A stretch of 64,000 nucleotides of DNA from an uncultured Clostridia bacterium (lineage in GTDB: Bacteria; Bacillota; Clostridia; Christensenellales; CAG-138), in assembly GCA_944366945.1 (NCBI GenBank), contig CALVWJ010000003.1, forward strand, positions 1 through 64,000. The letters run 5' to 3'. Each line of letters starts with the position of its first letter. Positions within the stretch are counted from its first letter, which is position 1. Positions 53,637 to 61,120 of this stretch are shown here, in pieces. The notes beneath the pieces were generated by a model, which was not told the DNA's origin, made no database searches, and was given only the letters and a program-made list of their open reading frames with translations. The position numbers were made by a program, and so were the translations under genes.

Positions 53637-55378
53637 GCAAAAGGGAACTGCGTGCTCCGGCTGGACGGGGCAAAATTTTGCCCTTTCAGCAGCCGGGTGA
53701 ATTTTTCTATAAGCGCGGGCTGGAAAAGCTCGATAAAAACAACCTGCCGGATGCGATGGCGTATTACGGGAAGGCGCTTGAGCGCGATCCCGAAAACGAG
53801 GAGATCCGCATCGCAATGGCGCAAGCGCTCACGGGGATGAGCCGCTTTGAGGAATCCAACCGCATCTTGTTTGCGCTTACGCGCGGTGGTTCGGATCCAA
53901 AGGCGGATCCGGAGTGCTTTTTCGGCATGGGCTGTAATTTTGTGGGGTTATTCGATTATAGAAACGCGCGCAGCGCCCTTGAACATTATCTTGATTTGGA
54001 ACCGGAAGGCGAATTTGTGCCGGATGCCTATGATATGCTGGATGCGCTGGACGATGCGGAGCTTTCCGAGCACGGGGAAGGGCTTGTTGCGCTTTCCAAA
54101 GAAGATCGCGCCTATGACCTTGCGGATGAAGGACGGGCACTTTTGGAACAAGATCAATATGAAGCTGCGGCAGAAGCGCTTCATCACGCGCTTGCGCTCT
54201 GCCCGGAGCTTACATATGCGCGGAATTGCCTGGCTCTTACCTATTTCTGCATGCGGGATAATAAGCGTGCGCTCGCAGAGACGCGCGCTGTGCTGCGGGA
54301 GGAGCCAAAGAATGTGCAGGCGATGTGCAATCTTGCCATGATCGAATGTGCGGCGCATAACGATGAAGCTGCGAACCACATGGCGGATCAGATCGTGCAG
54401 CAGGATACGGATGAACCGGAAGACCTCAACCGTATTGCGCTTGTGCTTATGGAACTCGGCCGCTTTGAAGAAGCCTATAACGTGATGCAGCGCCTTGTGC
54501 GCCACTATCCGTACGAAACCGGCACAGTGCACCGCCTGGCAGTTTGCGCATATGAAACCGGGCGTTACCGGGAAGCAACGGAATGCTATGATAAGCTTCT
54601 GAAAATCAATGCGGACGATACAGTTGCGCGCTATTACCGCGGGCTTTGCCGGGCGGCTCAAACAGGGGGATTGCCCCATGGCCGCAAACGGAAATTCCTG
54701 TTCAATTATCAAGTGCCGGTAGATGAGATGCTCGCGCGCATGAACCGGCTTAACGCGATCTTGAGTTTGCCGCAGGATGAACTGTCCAAGCGCTGGCGCG
54801 AGGATAACGAGCTGAAACGGCTTGTGGAATGGGGGCTGGACATGCCGGAAGAGGGTGTAAAGCGCGCGCTGCTTTCCCTTGTTGCATCGTTTGGCGATGT
54901 GCGAGCGGAGGAGATTCTGCGCGATTTTGCGATGCGGATGGATCAGCCGGATGCCCTTAAGCAGGAAACCTTTGCCCTCCTTGCGCAGATGGGCGCAAAG
55001 GCCCCGTTTACGGGCTATATCGGCGGCAGGTTGGTGGAAAGCAGCATCAGCTTTGTTAAGGGCTTTCCGGCCGATTTGCCCAAGGCATATGGCGAAGTGG
55101 TTAAAATCTGCATGCGGGAAATGCATGGCGGGCGGCCGGAGAAGGTTCTGGTTGAGGCCATGAAGCTGTGGGCGGAATATGCAGCACAGCTTGCGGGAAA
55201 GTATCCGCGCTTAAACCGGCACCAGACCGTAGCCATGGCGGCAGCGCTCGACTATCTTGCTTGCCGCGCCTGCGGTGAAAAGACAACCCGAGCGGATGTG
55301 TGTGCACAATATGGGATATCTACGTTGCGGCTGAACAACGCTCTTTCCAAATTAGCAAAACAAAAGGAAAAAGTATGA
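53633..55378 (+). CDS. TPR-repeat protein
   Basis: A 581-residue cytosolic protein. TPR-like helices are visible through residues 20-330, for example PDAMAYYGKALERDPENEEI, YEAAAEALHHALALCPELTY and YREATECYDKLLKINADDTV. A different C-terminal half (from RKRKFLFNYQVPVDEML) is followed by a possible HTH-like end (TTRADVCAQYGISTLRLNNA). The GTG start overlaps the hslO stop; this is the only good start. No enzyme motif; it may be a scaffold or regulator in the stress-linked operon. Confidence 0.8.
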   Translation: MSKRELRAPAGRGKILPFQQPGEFFYKRGLEKLDKNNLPDAMAYYGKALERDPENEEIRIAMAQALTGMSRFEESNRILFALTRGGSDPKADPECFFGMGCNFVGLFDYRNARSALEHYLDLEPEGEFVPDAYDMLDALDDAELSEHGEGLVALSKEDRAYDLADEGRALLEQDQYEAAAEALHHALALCPELTYARNCLALTYFCMRDNKRALAETRAVLREEPKNVQAMCNLAMIECAAHNDEAANHMADQIVQQDTDEPEDLNRIALVLMELGRFEEAYNVMQRLVRHYPYETGTVHRLAVCAYETGRYREATECYDKLLKINADDTVARYYRGLCRAAQTGGLPHGRKRKFLFNYQVPVDEMLARMNRLNAILSLPQDELSKRWREDNELKRLVEWGLDMPEEGVKRALLSLVASFGDVRAEEILRDFAMRMDQPDALKQETFALLAQMGAKAPFTGYIGGRLVESSISFVKGFPADLPKAYGEVVKICMREMHGGRPEKVLVEAMKLWAEYAAQLAGKYPRLNRHQTVAMAAALDYLACRACGEKTTRADVCAQYGISTLRLNNALSKLAKQKEKV

Positions 55379-56511
55379 GGTGGATTGCAACCTGCAAGCT
55401 GGGCCTGGAGGCTCTCGTGGCGGCAGAACTTAAGCATATCGGCATTGCGCCGGAAACCGTTGCGGATGCGCGCGTGACGTTTCTTGGAGACGAGACCGCG
55501 ATGGCGCGCGCTTGCCTTTGGTTGCGCACGGCGGAACGCGTGCTTATGGAAGTCGGCACGTTCGAAGCGAAGACATTCGAAGCATTGTTTGAGGGCGTAA
55601 AAGCCCTGCCTTGGAAGCAATACCTTGCGCGGGATGCATTCATCCATGTAAATGGCAAAAGCGCGAAAAGCACGCTGTTCTCCGTTTCAGACTGCCAGAG
55701 CATCACAAAAAAGGCCATCGTGGAGAACTTGCGTGCAGCTTATCATACGCAGACGTTGCCGGAAACGGGTGGGGAGGTCATCGTCGAGGTCGGCATCCTC
55801 CGTGACCAGGTGACACTTGCGCTTGACCCATGCGGCGCAGGGCTTTCGCGGCGCGGTTATCGCACATGGAATGTAGCGGCGCCCATTTCCGAAACCCTTG
55901 GCGCAGCGATCGTACTGCTATCGCGTTTTGCACCGGAGGAACCGTTCATTGATCCCATGTGCGGAAGCGGCACAATGCCAATCGAGGCGGCGATGATCGC
56001 GCAGAACCGTGCGCCGGGGCTCAACCGCGCCTTTGCAGCGGAAACCTGGCCATTTTTGCCGAAGCATATTTTTGACCGCGCCCGTGAGGAGGCCAGGGAC
56101 GCCATCCAGCCCATAAAACTTGATATTCTGGGCACCGACATCGATGCGCATTCCATTGCGCTTTGCAAGAAGCATGCAAAAAAGGCAGGCGTAATGATAA
56201 ACTGGGCGGTTCGCCCGGTGAAGGAGCTCCAAAGCAGCAAACCAAGCGGCGTGCTGGTGTGCAACCCGCCCTATGGCGAGCGAATGCTCAAAAAGAGCGA
56301 AGCGGAACGCCTGTATCGCGAGATGCGCACCGCATTCGATGGCCTTACCGACTGGCGCAAAAGCATCATTACGGCGCATCCCGATTTTGAGCGTATCTAT
56401 GGCCGCCGGGCGGATAGGCGCCGCAAGCTTTCCAATGGCGGAATGCCCTGCACGCTGTATCAGTATTTTCGGCCAACATCCGATGGCAGCGAAGGTTCAA
56501 GAGAAAAATGA
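55375..56511 (+). CDS. RlmL/THUMP-type RNA methyltransferase
   Basis: A 378-residue RNA N2-guanine-type methyltransferase. The start MRWIATCKLGLEALVAAELK is the THUMP-associated opening, and the Rossmann part has DPMCGSGTMPIEAAMIAQN, LGTDIDAHSIALCKKHA and the catalytic NPPYGERM near residue 300. Such enzymes modify 23S rRNA or tRNA. ATGA overlap with the TPR gene and AAAGGAA before the start support translational coupling. The exact RNA target is not known. Confidence 0.9.
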   Translation: MRWIATCKLGLEALVAAELKHIGIAPETVADARVTFLGDETAMARACLWLRTAERVLMEVGTFEAKTFEALFEGVKALPWKQYLARDAFIHVNGKSAKSTLFSVSDCQSITKKAIVENLRAAYHTQTLPETGGEVIVEVGILRDQVTLALDPCGAGLSRRGYRTWNVAAPISETLGAAIVLLSRFAPEEPFIDPMCGSGTMPIEAAMIAQNRAPGLNRAFAAETWPFLPKHIFDRAREEARDAIQPIKLDILGTDIDAHSIALCKKHAKKAGVMINWAVRPVKELQSSKPSGVLVCNPPYGERMLKKSEAERLYREMRTAFDGLTDWRKSIITAHPDFERIYGRRADRRRKLSNGGMPCTLYQYFRPTSDGSEGSREK

Positions 56512-57599
56512 AATATACGTTTGAGATTACGGTGGCTGGATGCAACGCAAGGTGTCGTCATTGCTATGTAAGCGGCGGCCCGGGCTCGTCTATGCCGCTT
56601 TCTGACTATCGCGCATGCCTGGAGAAGCTTGTGCCGGCGCTTACGCGGCTAAAAGGCAGCGTTTCCATCGCGCCCGGGCATGAGCCATTCAACCATGAAG
56701 AGGCAGCCGCGCTCATGCGCATGACCCATGCGCTTGCGCCGCAATTTTATCCGGATGCGGGGTACGATTGGCCAACAACGGGGATTGCGCTCAAAAGCAG
56801 GAGAGACCGGGCAGATATTTTTGCATTGCTGCACGGGTTTGGCGCGAAACGCCTCATGCTGACACTGCATGGCTTAGAGGAGTGCCATAATGAGATCGTG
56901 CGGGCGCCGCATGGCTTTGAGGCGCTGTGCGCATTTGCGGATCTGCTGCATGCGGAAGGGTTTGAGGTTGCTTTCAATTTAATGCTCAATCATAGGATGA
57001 CGGAGGATTGGGATGCGATCTGCCAGGTGCTGGAAGCAAATCGCTGCGACGCTGCCTATCTTACGATCCCGCTCTATCTGCCGGTTGCTCGGCTGCGCAA
57101 GTACGAACCCTATCGGGCCACCTACGCTGATTGCCAGCGATTGCGCGGGCGGCTTGACCGTTTTGGAATCGATGAAGCACAGTTTTTTGCGAAGGTAGAA
57201 GCTTTCAATGCGGCTGCCGTGCGTGCGCGCGCATTGCAGAAAGGCTGGGATTATGCGGCGCGCGAACGGGAAAAGCCGGATTGGGCGTTTTTTCATATCA
57301 CAGAGGAACTGGAGTTTTATTATGGCAACGCCGGAATGCATACAAAACGGCTCGGAAACATCGCTACAATGACGAGCGAAGAGATTTATGAGGCAATTCG
57401 AGCGCAGCGCGCGAATTACGATTATTCAGCCTATTATGATCTAAAGCAGCTTCCACCCATTTCTGCGGTGCTTGCGGCAAATCCACCGCAGGAAAATCAT
57501 GTTTATCCAGATGCAGAAAGTTGCCTGTACCGTTGGCTTGATGCAATGGGAGTGCCGACGATCCTGCTTCCTGGGCCTGGCGCTCTGGCAGGCGCTTAA
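56508..57599 (+). CDS. Radical SAM protein of unknown function
   Basis: A 363-residue radical SAM enzyme. The cluster cysteines are C12, C16 and C19 (CNARCRHC, CX3CX2C), in an otherwise typical beta/alpha fold with GHEPFNHEEAAALMR, LMLTLHGLEECHNE and FNLMLNHRMTEDWD. No second Fe-S cluster motif is obvious; one Cys is near the C terminus (DAESCLYRW). It starts in a four-base overlap with the RNA methyltransferase, so the two could modify the same RNA or protein. The substrate is unknown. No tRNA or terminator is seen directly after; the tRNA promoter is 80 bases on. Confidence 0.85.
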   Translation: MKYTFEITVAGCNARCRHCYVSGGPGSSMPLSDYRACLEKLVPALTRLKGSVSIAPGHEPFNHEEAAALMRMTHALAPQFYPDAGYDWPTTGIALKSRRDRADIFALLHGFGAKRLMLTLHGLEECHNEIVRAPHGFEALCAFADLLHAEGFEVAFNLMLNHRMTEDWDAICQVLEANRCDAAYLTIPLYLPVARLRKYEPYRATYADCQRLRGRLDRFGIDEAQFFAKVEAFNAAAVRARALQKGWDYAAREREKPDWAFFHITEELEFYYGNAGMHTKRLGNIATMTSEEIYEAIRAQRANYDYSAYYDLKQLPPISAVLAANPPQENHVYPDAESCLYRWLDAMGVPTILLPGPGALAGA

Positions 57600-57680
57600 G
57601 AGCTTTCGTTTAGCGCATAAATAGTATGTGCGCCGCACCGCTCCGAAAGAACGTGGCTATGTATTGCCCGCAAATAATGC

Positions 57681-57709
57681 TTTACAAACGAGGGAAAATA
57701 AAGTATAAT
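57681..57709 (+). promoter_or_regulatory. Strong sigma-A promoter for the tRNA region
   Basis: TTTACA (57681-57686) and TATAAT (57704-57709) are 17 bases apart. It drives the tRNA remnant and tRNA-Ala. Confidence 0.75.
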
Positions 57710-57772
57710 AACTCCTGCGCGAATGCGTAAGGCCTTCGCCCGGGTTACCGTGCGAGCCGCCAATATAAGAAT

Positions 57773-57800
57773 GGGGCTTTAGCTCAGCTGGCTAGAGCCA
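57773..57800 (+). other. 5' fragment of a tRNA (remnant)
   Basis: The sequence GGGGCTTTAGCTCAGCTGG plus CTAGAGC matches an acceptor 5' strand and a D-arm, but the anticodon, T-arm and 3' end are missing; unrelated sequence follows for about 40 bases. A complete tRNA starts at 57841. It looks like a broken tRNA copy, possibly a recombination or integration scar. Confidence 0.6.
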
Positions 57801-57840
57801 ATGACCGTAAAACACAGAAACCTTTATGTACCAACGTCGT

Positions 57841-57916
57841 GGGGCATTAGCTCAGTTGGTAGAGTGCCACACTGGCAGTGTGGATGTCAGCGGTTCGAGT
57901 CCGCTATGCTCCACCA
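57841..57916 (+). tRNA. tRNA-Ala (anticodon GGC)
   Basis: A 76-base cloverleaf with encoded CCA. The acceptor stem has the G3-U70 pair that defines alanine tRNAs, the D-arm is AGCTCAGTTGGTAGAGT, the anticodon stem CCACA/TGTGG encloses loop CTGGCAG with U33 and anticodon GGC, and the T-arm has GGTTCGAGTCC. A strong terminator follows. Confidence 0.95.
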
Positions 57917-57918
57917 GG

Positions 57919-57951
57919 AAAACCGCCAAACTTCTAGGGTTTGGCGGTTTT
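57919..57951 (+). terminator. tRNA-Ala terminator
   Basis: AAAACCGCCAAAC pairs with GTTTGGCGGTTTT around a short loop, followed by CTTTTTGCTT. It begins three bases after the tRNA. Confidence 0.9.
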
Positions 57952-58007
57952 CTTTTTGCTTATAATCGCCGAAGAATCGCCCTGCCAGTGTATCGCCTGG
58001 CCCGATT

Positions 58008-59639
58008 TTAACCAAAGTGTGCGAATTCTTTTTCGGGCGTTTCGCCCATGAATTGAGCATAGGATACGTTGAATTTTATATCCAGCGTGTAGTCGCTGGA
58101 TACCGTTACCCGCGCAATAAGCGCGGAAGCAATCATCTTTTTAACCGGAAGCTCTGCCGTAGCATACAGCGCGCCCCAGCTTTGCAGCTGCTTTAACTGG
58201 GCCGCCGTTTCTTCGCAAAGAAGATCCACCCGCTGTACACTCCCGCTGGCTTCCTGGTACTGGGCTGTGGCGGCGGCAACCTTTTCCTCAGCAACCTTGA
58301 GCATCTCCGCCAATACGCTTTGGGGCAGTTTGCTTTCGCCCCGGATGATTTTGAAAACCTCGCTTTGCAGCTCCTGCATCTCCGAGGAGGCCGCATCCAG
58401 CTCTGCCTTGGCCTGCTGCTGCAAGGCTGCCGCTTCCGCAATCTTCGCCTCGCAACGCATCTTGACCAGCGGCTCCGCTGGCGCATCGGTGAATCTGGAA
58501 AAGATGCTGTAAAGCAGCCGGTCGATCACCTCGTCTATCTTTTTCGCCGTATAGCCGCTTTGACCAGTGCAAAGGGCACGGTGCCGTACCTTGTTGTAGC
58601 AGGCATAGCGGTGAATGCGGCTTACGGTGGTGCTGCCATCGGCATTTTTGTACTTCTTGGGGTTGGTGGTGGCCACCAGTTTGCCGCCGCAATGGGCGCA
58701 GTAGATGTTGCCGGAAAGCAGCGTTCCCCCAAAAGTGTGCCGGGGAACGGCACGCTGTTCCATATAGGCGGCAGAACGGGCTTTTAACAGTTCCTGGGCC
58801 CGGGCAAAGGTAACGTCGTCGATGATCTGTAATTCCGGAACAGGCTCGGAAATATATTCCCCGCACTTGATACGGCCCGTATAGGTAACGCGGCCCAGCA
58901 TATGGCGTATGGTGGTGTTGGTGAATACGCCGCCGCTGCGGCAGGAGACGCCCATGCTGTACAGATGATTGCCAATGGTATGGGTCCCCATGCCCTCGTT
59001 GACATATTTATCGAAGATGAGTCGGACGATGGCAGCTTCTTGGGGCAGCACCCGCAGGTCTTTTACCGGCGCGCCGTGCTTGTTCATCCGGCCCAGGAAC
59101 ACGCTTTCGTAGCCATAGGGGGCTGCGCCGCCATGATAATGGCCTTCTTCAGCGATTTGTGCCAGGCGGGTGCGAATGCGGATAGAGGTCTTTTCGCTTT
59201 CGCCAGCAGCCTGCCAGAAGCGTATGTAATTGGTGAGCTTGTCCACATGGCTTTCAAACCGCTGTTCGCCTTCTTTTACGCTCCATACCCGGATGCCCTG
59301 CTTGACGAACCACTCTACAATAAACGGGGTTTCGCTTTCTATGCGGCCCAGCCTGTCAAACATAAAGACCAGCAAAATATCAAATTCGTGCCGCAGGGCC
59401 TTCTGCTGCAAGATCTGAATCGCATCCCGGTCTTTGGCGGAAACCTTGAATCCGGATACCCCTTTTTCAGAAAGTTCGTCTACGAAATTCCAGCCCTGCT
59501 GGGCAATGTAGGCATGGCAAGCCTGGCGCTGCATGGGAATATCGTCCCGAAGTTTATCTACCTGGCCCAGGGTGGATACCCGGTATAAACAGAATACGCG
59601 GTTTTGCATCTCTGGATGATGGAAGGCTACATTTTGCAT
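58008..59639 (-). CDS. Large serine recombinase
   Basis: A 543-residue site-specific recombinase. The N-terminal resolvase domain has the active-site Ser22 in FCLYRVSTLGQ and the helix E/catalytic pattern VFMFDRLGRIE. The middle Recombinase domain has GGAAPYGYES and VRLIFDKYVNEGMG. A zinc ribbon (YCAHCGGKL, then C...C near ALCTG) and a coiled coil (AEAAALQQQAKAELDAASSE) follow. Such enzymes integrate or excise elements. GAGG lies seven bases before the ATG. Its 3' end is about 90 bases from tRNA-Ala, so the element boundary is probably close. Confidence 0.93.
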   Translation of the reverse strand: MQNVAFHHPEMQNRVFCLYRVSTLGQVDKLRDDIPMQRQACHAYIAQQGWNFVDELSEKGVSGFKVSAKDRDAIQILQQKALRHEFDILLVFMFDRLGRIESETPFIVEWFVKQGIRVWSVKEGEQRFESHVDKLTNYIRFWQAAGESEKTSIRIRTRLAQIAEEGHYHGGAAPYGYESVFLGRMNKHGAPVKDLRVLPQEAAIVRLIFDKYVNEGMGTHTIGNHLYSMGVSCRSGGVFTNTTIRHMLGRVTYTGRIKCGEYISEPVPELQIIDDVTFARAQELLKARSAAYMEQRAVPRHTFGGTLLSGNIYCAHCGGKLVATTNPKKYKNADGSTTVSRIHRYACYNKVRHRALCTGQSGYTAKKIDEVIDRLLYSIFSRFTDAPAEPLVKMRCEAKIAEAAALQQQAKAELDAASSEMQELQSEVFKIIRGESKLPQSVLAEMLKVAEEKVAAATAQYQEASGSVQRVDLLCEETAAQLKQLQSWGALYATAELPVKKMIASALIARVTVSSDYTLDIKFNVSYAQFMGETPEKEFAHFG

Positions 59640-59713
59640 GATTTATCCTCGCTTTCTTATATAGCGGCGCTGCGAGCCAATTCATGCTTCAAACCGAAAA
59701 ACCTAAATATACA

Positions 59714-59726
59714 GTTTTCAAGGTGC
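59714..59726 (-). repeat. Leader motif GCACCTTGAAAAC, copy 1
   Basis: On the minus strand GCACCTTGAAAAC lies about 75 bases upstream of the recombinase start. An identical copy is at 60220-60232. Confidence 0.6.
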
Positions 59727-59764
59727 ATATGCGCTTCTGCGCGTAACAGTATTATCATGGCAAT

Positions 59765-59920
59765 CTAGGCAAAAGGCAAATGTGCGAGGCTATCTTCTTT
59801 GGTTTGCGCATAGTGGTTGAGCAGAATGGTCCGCACGGCGTCTATCACGGCGGGATTAGGTTCTGTGATGAAGGAAAGCGCAACCATCCCTTCGGCAAGT
59901 TTGATAACTTTATTCTCCAT
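59765..59920 (-). CDS. Small recombinase-associated protein, 51 residues
   Basis: A 51-residue frame beginning MENKVIKLAEGMVALSFITE and ending in TAG, with AGGAGG six bases before the ATG. It lies 125 bases upstream of the recombinase on the same strand. The charge pattern and good ribosome binding site make it a likely gene. Small proteins of this kind accompany recombinases in clostridial elements, but I cannot name a family. Confidence 0.68.
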   Translation of the reverse strand: MENKVIKLAEGMVALSFITEPNPAVIDAVRTILLNHYAQTKEDSLAHLPFA

Positions 59921-60353
59921 GAAAAGCCTCCTAAAGTACGATATACTTTATGTGAGGAACCCTGCCGCGCCGCAAAAAGCACAGCAGAATCCGCAGCAAG
60001 TAAAAGGAAATGCCTGGACCGGCCGGTTCCGGCCGCGCTGGGATTGCACCACCCCCCTTGCAGCGGGCTGCATTCTGGGACTTAACCTCGACTATGCAGG
60101 CGTATCATTATGCCGCTTTACAAGCCGTATCGCTGGCGCCTTGGGTTTTGCCCTACCCGATCCAGCTGCGGAGGCGGTCTTGTAAAGCGGGGTTGTTGTA
60201 TCCAGGCAATCGGTATGCGGTTTTCAAGGTGCTGTTAAGGACAATGGCGGGGGATACGTCCTGCCTTACACCGGCAAACGCTTCCCCTGTTCACCCAGCA
60301 AAATATGTCCCTCTATATATCCATACATTTTTGGGGCAAATTCGAGGGGTCTA
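59921..60353. other. Gene-free stretch upstream of the small protein
   Basis: About 430 bases without a supported gene. It holds the second GCACCTTGAAAAC copy and GC-rich inverted repeats (GGCCGGTTCCGGCC). Plus-strand frames here have odd composition and no ribosome binding site. On the minus strand it could be a long leader of the recombinase operon. Confidence 0.4.
60220..60232 (-). repeat. Leader motif GCACCTTGAAAAC, copy 2
   Basis: Identical to the copy at 59714-59726; on the minus strand it lies 300 bases upstream of the 51-residue gene. Confidence 0.6.
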
Positions 60354-60779
60354 TCACAAATTTTTTTGCAGGAATTTTCCCATGCTTCTTAGCGCCCGGC
60401 GAATGCTCTCTCGTATGGAACGTTCCCTTACGTTTTCTAAGCGGGCAATACGGCTATAGCTCATGCCTAAAAAGAAGTGGGCGTATACCCGCTGCCGCTG
60501 CTTGTCTGAAAGGGAGGCCAACGCTTGATATAGCTGTTCCTTTTCATAGTTTGCCGCCAGAAGGGTATAAGGGCCTGCCGCCGTGCTTCCGGGCAGCTCT
60601 CCGCGCGCCTCCGCCCACTCCAGGGAATAGTAGGCTTTGTTCCGAAAAACGCGCACCTAATAGGCAACCTCGCCGGTTTTCCCTTCATGCAGCGCAGCCG
60701 CGACGGCATCCGGCAAGGGGATTGGATGATCTCGGTGATATATCGTAGGATAGTAATCCCGCAAATTGATGGTTTTCAT
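60354..60779 (-). pseudogene. Sigma-70 region 4-like protein of a mobile element, in-frame TAG stop
   Basis: Read through, the frame starts MKTINLRDYYPTIYHRD and ends SMGKFLQKNL, with a helix-turn-helix-like KQRQRVYAHFFLGMSYSRIA. From memory this resembles a short sigma-70-like protein found in clostridial elements. An amber codon (60657-60659) after GEVAY breaks the frame; in relatives I remember, this position is often Gln in AYQRR, so a single C-to-T change would explain it. The second part alone can begin at a GTG right after the stop. GAGGAGG precedes the first ATG. The function may be lost or use readthrough. Confidence 0.72.
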
Positions 60780-60865
60780 ATGAACCTCCTCGGTCTTTGA
60801 TTTCATGCTGGGATCACAGAGACCCAGGAGGGGAGCAGGCACGGCCTAGGAAGGCATAAAATAAG

Positions 60866-60893
60866 CCACGCAATGGCAATCCGCATTGCGTGG
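60866..60893 (-). terminator. Second hairpin after the ectodomain gene
   Basis: CCACGCAATG and its complement pair around an 8-base loop; the minus strand continues CTTATTTTATG. It may be a back-up terminator or a leader structure of the sigma-like gene. Confidence 0.5.
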
Positions 60894-61066
60894 TAAAAAA
60901 GGAATTTTTGATTGGCCCCTTCAGAGGGACATACGGGCTTGGTTTATTGGAAGATCGGCAGCAAGCCGTGGGGCTATAGACGCTTCTTTTACGTAGGCAT
61001 ATAGGGCGATTTTGCAAAAGAAATCCCGAAACTGGCTTTGGCGTGGCGCTAAAATGGCAAACAAAT

Positions 61067-61092
61067 AAAAGGGCTTGCGAAGGAAGCCTTTT
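61067..61092 (-). terminator. Terminator of the second ABC/ectodomain operon
   Basis: AAAAGGCTT and AAGCCCTTTT (minus strand) pair with one bulge, followed by ATTTGTTT. It lies about 30 bases past the ectodomain stop. Confidence 0.7.
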
Positions 61093-61120
61093 ACAAGCCT
61101 TATGGATTACTCATACGCTA

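Larger units (their letters stand above)
60780..61120. other. Gene-free stretch between sigma-like gene and ectodomain gene
   Basis: About 340 bases with no supported gene. It contains two leftward hairpins (60866-60893 and 61067-61092) that end the ABC/ectodomain transcript. Confidence 0.5.

Noticed and set aside
60010-60459. A 149-residue plus-strand frame opposite the sigma-like gene
   Set aside because: It overlaps the sigma-like gene on the other strand and has no ribosome binding site.
60657-60659. Pyrrolysine encoded by the TAG in the sigma-like gene
   Set aside because: No pyl genes or other TAG-containing genes are seen here; a simple nonsense change is more likely.
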